Assembly: GCA_020540725.1 (NCBI GenBank) | Contig: JAJBSL010000050.1 | Span: 1-5,857, forward strand | DNA: 5,857 nt | Reading direction: 5' to 3' | Source: Lachnospiraceae bacterium EP-SM-12S-S03 | GTDB lineage: Bacteria; Bacillota; Clostridia; Lachnospirales; Lachnospiraceae | Part shown: in pieces, positions 1 through 5,784 of the stretch | Position numbering within the stretch: position 1 is the first letter of the stretch | How the letters are laid out: every line of letters begins with the position of its first letter | Position numbers and translations under genes: made by a program | Notes under the pieces: generated by a model | What the model was told of the DNA's origin: nothing | What the model saw: the letters and a program-made list of their open reading frames with translations, nothing else | Databases searched by the model: none

Positions 1-9
1 CTAACAGAG

Positions 10-40
10 AAAATGCACCGGAAAATCCGGTGCAAATCTT
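10..40. terminator. Rho-independent terminator-like hairpin, possibly bidirectional
   Basis: A perfect 9-bp stem (TGCACCGGA at 14-22, TCCGGTGCA at 26-34) closes a 3-nt loop. Read on the minus strand the stem runs straight into TTTTCTC. Read on the plus strand it is followed by AAATCTTTT. It could end a plus-strand gene lying left of the window (a TAA is at 2-4), stop leftward read-through from this window, or do both. The structure is directly visible; the direction of use is inferred. Confidence 0.7.
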
Positions 41-62
41 TTAATTATTTCGGGACATTTTC

Positions 63-140
63 AAAAACGCTTGACATCAAGGAACGTTCTCAAAATCACA
101 CGAAAAACCGCCTTTTCTTGTCCTATGTCAAGCGCTTTTT
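63..140. repeat. Inverted repeat CGCTTGACAT / ATGTCAAGCG with 47-nt spacer
   Basis: CGCTTGACAT (68-77) is the exact reverse complement of ATGTCAAGCG (125-134). The outer flanks are A-rich (63-67) and T-rich (136-140), so the stem can extend with one bulge. The spacer contains the palindrome GAACGTTC (82-89). Each arm contains TTGACA (71-76 plus, 125-130 minus), identical to a -35 box, but I see no good -10 at 17-18 nt on either strand. It could be a long-loop terminator, a protein-binding site pair, or part of a dispersed repeat. Confidence 0.55.
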
Positions 141-152
141 TGATTTTTGATT

Positions 153-179
153 TAAAAAGATTGCACAACTGTGCAATCT
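153..179 (-). terminator. Terminator-like hairpin, minus strand
   Basis: AGATTGCACA (158-167) and TGTGCAATCT (170-179) are perfect reverse complements. A realistic loop would open to AGTT on the minus strand, leaving a 9-bp stem. On the minus strand the stem leads into a short run of T (plus-strand A at 154-158), which fits an intrinsic terminator. It lies downstream of the stronger terminator at 285-323, so it would act as a backup or belong to a repeat. Confidence 0.5.
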
Positions 180-231
180 GCGCGCGAGCGGTTACGAAAT
201 AATAAACTCCTTGCCGCGAGCTGCACATCCC

Positions 232-288
232 CACACGAAGTGTGTTATTTATGATATAGGATTCCGAAGGAATTTCCTATATCATAAA
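232..288. repeat. Two adjacent triloop hairpins
   Basis: CACAC-gaa-GTGTG (232-244) is followed at once by a long hairpin. Its arms are 248-261 and 275-288 (14 bp), an inner 4-bp stem is TTCC (262-265) with GGAA (269-272), the loop is GAA (266-268), and two T are bulged (273-274). Neither stem is followed by a clear U-tract. This style of tandem hairpins suggests a dispersed palindromic element rather than a terminator. The structure is seen; the element identity is inference. Confidence 0.55.
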
Positions 289-323
289 AAGAGCAGAGCA
301 TGTATTTCTACATACTCCACTCT
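285..323 (-). terminator. Minus-strand intrinsic terminator with GAAA tetraloop
   Basis: On the minus-strand RNA a 15-bp stem (arms 309-323 and 290-304) closes a GAAA loop (305-308), and the 3' arm runs into UUUUU (plus A at 286-290). All 15 positions pair, three of them as G-U wobbles. On the plus strand those three would be A-C mismatches, so the structure is strand-specific and matches leftward transcription. It is the first convincing terminator downstream of the isomerase, so it probably ends the transcript that passes through the genes at 2107-605. Confidence 0.75.
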
Positions 324-382
324 GATTTTCGATTTATTCCCAATGAAATCACACGGTATCTTTGAATTATCGAAAATTTATC

Positions 383-567
383 TCACGAGCATAATATAAG
401 TTGCTGTATTACCACTGGGAAAGCATTTGCAGCTATACCATCCATTTCCGCAAGACACCAAGTGCAAACCCAAAAAGGATTATTCCTGTTGTTTCAGCTA
501 TCTGCCTATTGAGTGGAATATCTTTTCTTGGTCTCCTAACCTTTTCAAGAAATCATTTAAATTTCAA
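383..567 (-). pseudogene. Remnant of a small membrane protein (frameshifted)
   Basis: On the minus strand, one frame from about 552 to 433 reads EKVRRPRKDIPLNR, then a hydrophobic helix IILFGFALGVLRKWM, then a stop. The shifted frame from about 446 to 383 continues as MDGIAANAFPVVIQQL before another stop. Joined, the pieces resemble the N-terminus of small Lachnospiraceae integral membrane proteins with a GxALGxxxKWxD motif after a basic start; this resemblance is from memory and I give no family name. A GGAGG (570-574) precedes possible starts (TTG at 565-567, ATG at 554-556), but both are badly spaced or followed by stops. A downstream body is absent. Non-functional as it stands. Confidence 0.5.
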
Positions 568-604
568 CACCTCCACAAATTTCAAATCTTCGCATTACTG
601 GAAT

Positions 605-1288
605 TTACGAAACCCACCAATCTCCATTTGCAGATTTATTTAAACATCCAATCTCCTCCGAAATTGTATTGCCTTCAAAATTCTTTATGATAATTTTATT
701 ATAGTATTGATACGCATCAGTTGCGCAATCCTTTTCCTCATCCCAACCTTCTTCTACCCATTCCTCTAAATAAACCTTTTCATCCTCTATCAAAACAACG
801 GACTCTCGTTCTTGAAGCGGAAATGAAATTTTTTCTGGATAGTAGCACCGAAACCCATCTTCATTATCCTGACTAATAATATAGAGAGGATTACCAATGA
901 TTGCCAAGTTGTACAAATTCACTTCTTCCATGTTTAATTCTGTAACCTTTTCCAAAACCTTTTCCGGAATATATCTGTATAAAGTTACTTTTTTCTTATC
1001 ATAATCCCCCTGTAGAAAATATAAAAATTTCTCTACATATACAGGTGCACCATAGACAACATTTCTTTTCTTATCAAAAGGTTTGTATACCTCCCCAGTA
1101 TGAAAATCATAAAACCGTAATTCAGAACCTTGATATCCTCCTTGTTCAGCCCATTTAATCAAATCATACAAATCTTCAAAATCAGACTGAGAATATCCGA
1201 ATCTATCTTGCCCATATATTTTTTCTATGCATCTGCCTTCAATCCTATTGAACTTTTTTATCACATTATCATCCTTTGTCAAATTCAT
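605..1288 (-). CDS. Hypothetical protein, 227 aa, function unknown
   Basis: An intact frame encodes a soluble, acidic protein rich in aromatic residues, beginning MNLTKDDNVIKKF and ending NGDWWVS. It resembles uncharacterised proteins I recall from Lachnospiraceae; I know of no assigned function. No signal peptide, membrane segment or catalytic motif is visible. The pattern of short beta-like segments (VYGAPVYVEKFLYFLQGDY, GNPLYIISQ) suggests a beta-rich fold. I chose the internal ATG at 1288. The upstream extension starts with TTG at 1351 and encodes an unlike, basic and Cys/Trp-bearing stretch (KLHCFWKWKSSRK). Even so, only a weak purine-rich stretch precedes the ATG, so the start is uncertain. 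No promoter or terminator is seen between it and the isomerase, so it may be read through from the sugar operon, but nothing links it to sugar metabolism. Confidence 0.75.
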   Translation of the reverse strand: MNLTKDDNVIKKFNRIEGRCIEKIYGQDRFGYSQSDFEDLYDLIKWAEQGGYQGSELRFYDFHTGEVYKPFDKKRNVVYGAPVYVEKFLYFLQGDYDKKKVTLYRYIPEKVLEKVTELNMEEVNLYNLAIIGNPLYIISQDNEDGFRCYYPEKISFPLQERESVVLIEDEKVYLEEWVEEGWDEEKDCATDAYQYYNKIIIKNFEGNTISEEIGCLNKSANGDWWVS

Positions 1289-1414
1289 ATTTACTGCATC
1301 TTTTCTCGAACTTTTCCATTTCCAAAAACAATGTAGTTTCTGACCTATCAAGTCCTCTGCTGTATCATGGTGCTGTTAGTTGTATCCATTCCGCTTTGCT
1401 GGTTCATATTCCTT
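1289..1414 (-). other. Intergenic interval with fragmentary reading frames
   Basis: Immediately after the isomerase stop, AAGGA (1410-1414) precedes an ATG (1405-1407) that opens a 19-codon frame, MNQQSGMDTTNSTMIQQRT, ending at 1348. Another frame (1364-1269) reads DRSETTLFLEMEKFEKRC and continues into the next gene's start. The mini-ORF could be a real short peptide, a leader, or the stump of an eroded operon gene. I see no hairpin or convincing promoter here. Coding status is unproven. Confidence 0.3.
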
Positions 1415-2107
1415 TTAATTCTTCCATGCAATTGGATATTCATTGCAAAGCAATCGGTAAGGCATCTCATCTTCCACAATCTCAGGAAAACGCCCCACAT
1501 CTTTATTATAGAAGAAATTATCATTTTCATCATCATTGCACATCGATACTTCTCCCAACAAAACTGCTCCTCCAGTTTTTGGTGTTATAAAATCGTGGTA
1601 CATATATGGAGTGATCGTGATACTTTGTCCCGGTTGAAGTCGTACTTTTGTCCCTGCCAAAACTACTTCCTTCTTGCCATCTGAGTAAACTGTAACATCC
1701 GTATCTAATATTTCCCCATTCGGTCCTCCATTATATACCGTTATATAAACATCATTTCCTCCACGATTGATAATATCCTCCATTTTTGCTATATGATAGT
1801 GCATTGCTGCTGTCTGCCCCTCGTAAAGCATCAATAATTTTTCAGCATATGGTTTCGGATACTTATCCGGCATTTTCCTATTTCCATTACGAATAGTAAA
1901 CAGTGAAAAACCCACCTCTTCAAATTTCCCCAAACCAAAATCAGTAATATCCCATCCCAGTTTGTTATCACGAATTTCGTCATACTCACGCCCGACTCTT
2001 TTCCATTCCTCCGGCGTCCACGAAGCAAACGGCGGCATCTCAAAGCCATGTTTCCTCACCAGATTCTCCATATCTTTAATTACTTTATTAATATCAGAAC
2101 GTTTCAT
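1415..2107 (-). CDS. D-lyxose isomerase family protein (cupin, 230 aa)
   Basis: This is a cytoplasmic, metal-dependent (usually Mn2+) sugar isomerase of the cupin-fold D-lyxose ketol-isomerase family (EC 5.3.1.15). Characterised members convert D-lyxose to D-xylulose and often D-mannose to D-fructose. The expected metal ligands are present: H103 and H105 in MHYHIAKME, E110 in the same motif, and H171 in PYMYHDF. Length is typical. The N-terminal KRSDINKVI and the PPFASWTPEEW stretch (residues 25-35) also fit the family. GAGGA (2117-2121) lies 9 nt before the ATG. It follows the RpiR regulator after a terminator-like hairpin (2135-2183), so its expression may be lower than, or separately tuned from, the upstream genes. 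In this operon it would supply the ketose for the kinase and aldolase. The exact substrate cannot be deduced. Confidence 0.88.
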   Translation of the reverse strand: MKRSDINKVIKDMENLVRKHGFEMPPFASWTPEEWKRVGREYDEIRDNKLGWDITDFGLGKFEEVGFSLFTIRNGNRKMPDKYPKPYAEKLLMLYEGQTAAMHYHIAKMEDIINRGGNDVYITVYNGGPNGEILDTDVTVYSDGKKEVVLAGTKVRLQPGQSITITPYMYHDFITPKTGGAVLLGEVSMCNDDENDNFFYNKDVGRFPEIVEDEMPYRLLCNEYPIAWKN

Positions 2108-2134
2108 ACTTATTATTCCTCATTTCATAATTCC

Positions 2135-2183
2135 AAAAATGCGGGGATTTCCCCTCTTCTGTCTACGAATGAGATCCCCCGCA
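2135..2183 (-). terminator. Intrinsic terminator / possible attenuator between regulator and isomerase
   Basis: On the minus strand TGCGGGGGAT (2174-2183) pairs with ATCCCCGCA (2140-2148) with one bulged G, followed by a U-tract (plus A at 2135-2139). The same 3' CCCC can instead pair with the nearer GGGG to form GGGGA-AA-TCCCC (2143-2154). The two folds are mutually exclusive, which would allow partial or regulated termination. No separate promoter for the isomerase is seen in the 27 nt that remain, so read-through is presumably needed. Confidence 0.7.
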
Positions 2184-2205
2184 CTTTCCCTACTTTCAGC
2201 CAAAA

Positions 2206-3066
2206 TTATATTTTATTCTCTGACAAAATAAATTCCAGCTTATCTGCATGTCTTGTCTCAATCATTTCTTCATTTGTGACAAAGTTAAGAAGCGCATCAA
2301 TTACTGCCGTTTCATTTAAGTGTGCATATTCTTTATAATAGTTAAATTCTTCCGCTGTTCCTGCCGACAAAAGTACGTAATCTGCTATATATGAAAGCGG
2401 AGATCTTGCATAGGCTGTTATCGCAATAGATTTCAATCCTTTTTCTTTCCCTAATTCAACAGCTTTAATTACCTGTTTGGACATTCCGGATTGCGAAATC
2501 GCTATCACAATATCATGTTCTTCTGCAAGATTAACATGATTCAAAAAATATTCCGAAGCAACATTATATGTACATCTTACTCCCAAACGCCCAAGCCGAA
2601 ATCCCATATATTGTGCCAAAGGACTAGAGTTTCCAACTGCCACAATATGAGCATGCGCACAGTTTTTCACTAAATTAGCACTTGCAATCATCACATTCGC
2701 ATCAATTCGTTTTCCTATAGCATACATAGCTTCCGCATACCGCCCAAACACTTTTTCTACAGCATCTCCTTCTTCTTTTAACACCATGCTGCTATATTGT
2801 TGCTTACCTAAATCACGCGATAAAGTAATCCGGAACTGATAGTATCCCGTATAACCAATATGATGGCACATCCGTACAACCGTAGCATCACTAACACCGC
2901 TTGCTTTTGCAAGTTCAGAAACATTTAATTCTACAGTCCGCCCAGGATGTTTGAGCACATAATCTGCAACCTTCTTTTCAGCGGCAAAAATATTCTCGTA
3001 TTCATCCTTAATCACCTGTAATACTTCTCTTCTGGTAATGTCATCATTCGCCTTAACTTTACTCAC
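2206..3066 (-). CDS. RpiR-family transcriptional regulator (HTH + SIS), 286 aa
   Basis: This is a DNA-binding regulator with the standard two-domain build of the family. The N-terminal helix-turn-helix spans roughly residues 12-85 (LNVSELAKASGVSDATVVRM, residues 47-66, holds the recognition region). The C-terminal SIS phosphosugar-binding domain spans roughly residues 125-255, with GNSSPLA at 145-151 and the phosphate-binding SQSGMSK at 191-197. RpiR proteins sense sugar phosphates, so the ligand is probably an intermediate made by the neighbouring kinase. It is most likely the local regulator of this operon; whether repressor or activator is unknown. The start is GTG at 3064-3066, with AGAGGT (3075-3080) 8 nt upstream. 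It sits 35 bp downstream of the aldolase and is probably co-transcribed with it. Confidence 0.92.
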   Translation of the reverse strand: MSKVKANDDITRREVLQVIKDEYENIFAAEKKVADYVLKHPGRTVELNVSELAKASGVSDATVVRMCHHIGYTGYYQFRITLSRDLGKQQYSSMVLKEEGDAVEKVFGRYAEAMYAIGKRIDANVMIASANLVKNCAHAHIVAVGNSSPLAQYMGFRLGRLGVRCTYNVASEYFLNHVNLAEEHDIVIAISQSGMSKQVIKAVELGKEKGLKSIAITAYARSPLSYIADYVLLSAGTAEEFNYYKEYAHLNETAVIDALLNFVTNEEMIETRHADKLEFILSENKI

Positions 3067-3101
3067 TAAATCTTACCTCTTATCTTTTCTTTAAAATATT
3101 T

Positions 3102-3965
3102 TTAATATAAAGAGGCTTTTCCTATTGTCTGGAACAGTTCCAATTTATGTCTTGCAACCTCTTTCATAGCCTCCATACATACGGGTTCAATTACATTCGG
3201 CTCTCTTAAACTCTTGTCTTGTAAAACTTCTCTCATCTTCTCAAAATATGCCGCTTTTATATCAGAAGAAATATTAATCTTATTAATACCAAGCGTAACT
3301 GATTCCCCAATCTCTCTATCTGGATTATTAGACCCTCCATGTAATACGAGAGGAACATCTACCTTCGCTGAAATTTCCTTCAAAATGTCCAATTTAAGTT
3401 CCGGTTTCATTCCTGCCGGATAAAGTCCATGGCATGTTCCAATGGCAATAGCCAACGTATCCACACCTGTCTCATCCACAAATTTAGCTGCATCATCTGG
3501 ATCCGTATAAATGATGCGAGCCGTACCACCTTCCAGGTCTTCCGGTTCCAATGAACCAATTGTTCCAAGTTCTGCTTCTACAGATACATTGACCGGATGG
3601 GCTGCTTCTACAACCTTCTTTGTGCCCGCAATATTTTCTTCAAATGAAAGATGTGCACCATCAAACATTACTGATGTAAAACCACTTTGAATTGCCCATA
3701 TAATTTTACCAAAATCTCCACAGTGATCGAGATGGATGCATACAGGAACGGAGGATTTATAAGCTTTTTCTTTGATTGCCGTTACCATCTCTTCACCAAT
3801 AAAGCTCAATTCATCCGGATGGATCTCGATTATCACCGGTGAATCCGTCTCTTCACAGATATCCATAATCCCAAGAAACATAGAATAATCACTAATATTA
3901 AATGCCGGAAGCGCAAACTTATTTTCCTTTGCTACAGCCAAAATATCTTTCATGTTCATTAACAT
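3102..3965 (-). CDS. Class II ketose-bisphosphate aldolase (287 aa)
   Basis: This is a cytoplasmic zinc-dependent aldolase of the fructose-1,6-/tagatose-1,6-bisphosphate family, cleaving a phosphorylated ketose to dihydroxyacetone phosphate plus an aldehyde. Key residues are in place: catalytic D80 and zinc ligand H81 in HLDHCGDF, zinc ligands H179 in GTCHGLYP and H209 in VLHGGS, acidic residues in EAELG (130-134), and the phosphate-binding NKINISSD (228-235). Length and spacing match the GatY/KbaY-type proteins, about 284 aa. The reading frame stays open upstream to 4094, but GGAGG (3973-3977) lies 7 nt before the ATG at 3963-3965 and the family N-terminus begins there, so the longer start is rejected. 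A promoter lies just upstream (3994-4022). Substrate specificity between fructose-, tagatose- or other bisphosphates or analogues cannot be told from sequence alone. Confidence 0.92.
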   Translation of the reverse strand: MLMNMKDILAVAKENKFALPAFNISDYSMFLGIMDICEETDSPVIIEIHPDELSFIGEEMVTAIKEKAYKSSVPVCIHLDHCGDFGKIIWAIQSGFTSVMFDGAHLSFEENIAGTKKVVEAAHPVNVSVEAELGTIGSLEPEDLEGGTARIIYTDPDDAAKFVDETGVDTLAIAIGTCHGLYPAGMKPELKLDILKEISAKVDVPLVLHGGSNNPDREIGESVTLGINKINISSDIKAAYFEKMREVLQDKSLREPNVIEPVCMEAMKEVARHKLELFQTIGKASLY

Positions 3966-3993
3966 AGTTTTTCCTCCATATCTGTTCATTATT

Positions 3994-4022
3994 ATTTTAA
4001 TTTCATAAATATACACTGTCAA
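3994..4022 (-). promoter_or_regulatory. Sigma-A-type promoter of the aldolase
   Basis: On the minus strand TTGACA (4017-4022) is separated by exactly 17 nt from TAAAAT (3994-3999), a perfect -35 and a 5/6 match to the -10 consensus. Transcription would start near 3987, giving a leader of about 22 nt before the aldolase ATG with GGAGG inside it. It lies in the 82-bp gap after the kinase, so the aldolase and downstream genes can be expressed independently of the transporter and kinase. Confidence 0.72.
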
Positions 4023-4029
4023 CCCAGTG
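4014..4029. promoter_or_regulatory. Small inverted repeat over the -35 box, candidate operator
   Basis: CACTG (4014-4018) and CAGTG (4025-4029) form a 5-bp inverted repeat with a 6-nt spacer that covers the -35 hexamer. A dimeric repressor such as the adjacent RpiR protein could block the promoter here. Short repeats of this size arise by chance, so this is only a candidate. Confidence 0.25.
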
Positions 4030-4047
4030 CAGCAACATTCATTTTCC

Positions 4048-5364
4048 CTAAAAGCACATTTGTACACCACCAACAAATGAATCGCCCAATCCAATTGTGT
4101 ACTTCGGCTTATCTATATATTTTGATGGTACAAGTACAACTTCTTTTGCATAATTACTTTTCTCTATTATGCCATAGTTTTCTACTCCTTTAGGACTAAG
4201 ATTAAATTTCAAAATTTCTTTGATCGTTTCTTTTGTTCCATACCAACCATCATAAGCTTTTGCTGTCGCAAGCATATTGCCATACATAAGACCCCTTTCA
4301 ATATCAGCATTTAATTTCTCTCCCACATACATAGAATAATCTTTTGTATGTACGATCACTCCTTTTTGAATGCCAAATTTCTTTCTGATGGATTTTGCTC
4401 CTTCTACACATGCAACAATATTATTGATATCCACCGGAAAATCACACATTTCTTCTAGTGTGTATTTGAGTTCTTCTTCATTGAGACTTACAATATCCAC
4501 ACAGGAATATACCGTCTCCAAACACAGCTTTCTAATCTCATAATCATGGTAGTGTGCATCTTCAAAAAACACAATTCCTTCCGTATTGTTTGCGCGATAT
4601 TTTTCTACATGTGTTTTCACAACTTCTAATCGCTGTTTCAATATCATCGGATCCAGAATCGCATTTAAACTGGATAAAACATTGCTTCTTACATAATCTG
4701 CATTTTTCTCAATCCAATTCAAATATGGTTTTGAAAGCGGCACAAATTCATTCACAGTTATTTTTGTGAGAATCAGTCTATTGGAACACGGTATTTCAAT
4801 CATCTCTTCTCCAAGACAGATTATATCTCCCTTTTTGAACTGTACAATACAATGCACTTCTTGCTCCTGTGTTTGTTCTACACCTTCTGTATGAATCAAT
4901 TCTTCTCCTTGTGAAACCGTATATACATAAGGGGATTCCAGTATTTCACACACATCTTTTGAGTCATCTGTAAGATGTACAATTGAGTCACACCCAATTT
5001 CAGCAATTGCTAACGCCGCTTGTACAGCCGTTCCTCCCATCCCCTTCTTATAGTGGAAACATCTTTTTACAATTTCCATATCCAATACATCCGCTTCTCC
5101 TCCTATTCCGCGTGTGCAGTAATAGACAATTGTACTTAAAAGTTCTTCCACATTTCGGATAACCGAAACCGTTTTCATATCTGACAATGTACGATTGGTC
5201 ATATACTCTTGCAATAATTGATTCAAACGTTTCACATCAAACTCACACAACAAATCAAGATTGCTTGTATAACCCATAGCCGTATATTGACTTTTTTCTC
5301 TTCTTTCTCTTCCTACATGCAGAAGCGATTCATACGCTTCTTCATATCTTTTCTCCAAATCCAT
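4048..5364 (-). CDS. ADP-dependent phosphofructokinase/glucokinase-family sugar kinase (438 aa)
   Basis: This is a divergent member of the ribokinase-like ADP-dependent phosphofructokinase/glucokinase family (Pfam ADP_PFK_GK), which in characterised archaeal and eukaryotic members uses ADP rather than ATP as phosphoryl donor. Visible family elements are a sugar-site segment GYTSNLD (31-37), GMGGTA (108-113), a glutamate in an FFEDAH segment (266-271) equivalent to the HxE position, NEEE matching NxxE (295-298), and the C-terminal GLGDSF (425-430) with D428 as the likely catalytic base. Length fits the family. The start is ATG at 5362-5364, with AAGGAG (5373-5378) 8 nt upstream; an earlier ATG at 5380-5382 overlaps that ribosome site and is rejected. 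It begins 30 bp after the permease and ends 82 bp before the aldolase. It probably phosphorylates the ketose, or ketose phosphate, cleaved by the aldolase. Donor and substrate are inferred from family and context. Confidence 0.82.
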   Translation of the reverse strand: MDLEKRYEEAYESLLHVGRERREKSQYTAMGYTSNLDLLCEFDVKRLNQLLQEYMTNRTLSDMKTVSVIRNVEELLSTIVYYCTRGIGGEADVLDMEIVKRCFHYKKGMGGTAVQAALAIAEIGCDSIVHLTDDSKDVCEILESPYVYTVSQGEELIHTEGVEQTQEQEVHCIVQFKKGDIICLGEEMIEIPCSNRLILTKITVNEFVPLSKPYLNWIEKNADYVRSNVLSSLNAILDPMILKQRLEVVKTHVEKYRANNTEGIVFFEDAHYHDYEIRKLCLETVYSCVDIVSLNEEELKYTLEEMCDFPVDINNIVACVEGAKSIRKKFGIQKGVIVHTKDYSMYVGEKLNADIERGLMYGNMLATAKAYDGWYGTKETIKEILKFNLSPKGVENYGIIEKSNYAKEVVLVPSKYIDKPKYTIGLGDSFVGGVQMCF

Positions 5365-5394
5365 CTTTTTCTCTCCTTGCATGTTACAAATAAG

Positions 5395-5784
5395 CTAACT
5401 CTTTACGGAGCCTGCTGTCATACCTGCTATAAAATACCTTTGGAAAAACAGAAATAAAATTAGAATCGGCAAAGATCCAAGCACACTCATCGCCATCATT
5501 TGATTCCATTCATAAGAATGTTGCCCCATAAGCAAGTTAATCCCAACCGGCACCGTTCTCATATCATTTGTTTTTGTTAAAGCCAATGCAAACAAATATT
5601 CATTCCACGCTTGCATAAAGGTATACATCCCAACCGATACAAGTCCCGGGATTGCTGTAGGAACTAAAATTCTCCAAAGTGCTGTAGATCTTGAGCCTCC
5701 ATCGATCATAACAGCTTCATCCAACTCTTTTGGCAACGTGTTCATATATCCTGTTGTCATCAAAATACAATACGGCAATGTAAA
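5395..5784 (-). pseudogene. Sugar ABC transporter permease, MalG type, C-terminal half only
   Basis: About 130 residues of an inner-membrane permease of the carbohydrate-uptake ABC family, starting FTLPYCILMTTGYMNTLP and ending FIAGMTAGSVKS. The cytoplasmic EAA loop that contacts the ATPase is clear (KELDEAVMIDGG followed by WRILVP). Two membrane helices follow it, roughly in GLVSVGMYTFMQAW and SVLGSLPILILFLFF. Complete relatives are about 270-280 aa, so the N-terminal half is missing. Homology ends near 5784, and an in-frame TAA stands at 5791-5793. Upstream of the break is hairpin-rich non-coding DNA. A TTG at 5776-5778 lies inside the conserved LPYCI segment and is not a real start. The gene is either disrupted by an insertion or rearrangement, or the break is an assembly join. 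The substrate-binding protein, partner permease and ATPase are not in the window. Confidence 0.85.

Noticed and set aside
68..134. TTGACA in each arm of the inverted repeat as divergent promoters.
   Set aside because: No acceptable -10 box lies 16-18 nt downstream on either strand.
211..690. Plus-strand open frames in the left intergenic region.
   Set aside because: They read through hairpins and the antisense of the membrane-protein remnant, lack ribosome sites, and their translations look random.
1289..1351. TTG start at 1351 for the hypothetical protein.
   Set aside because: The added 21 residues are unlike the rest of the protein and the TTG lacks a properly spaced ribosome site.
1130..2338. 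Plus-strand frames opposite the hypothetical, isomerase and regulator genes.
   Set aside because: They are antisense shadows of well-supported minus-strand genes.
3966..4094. N-terminal extension of the aldolase frame up to 4094, overlapping the kinase end.
   Set aside because: A strong GGAGG sits 7 nt before the ATG at 3965, a consensus promoter lies inside the extension, and the family N-terminus begins at the internal ATG.
5365..5382. Earlier ATG for the kinase at 5382.
   Set aside because: It would place the clear AAGGAG ribosome site inside the coding sequence; the ATG at 5364 is correctly spaced from it.
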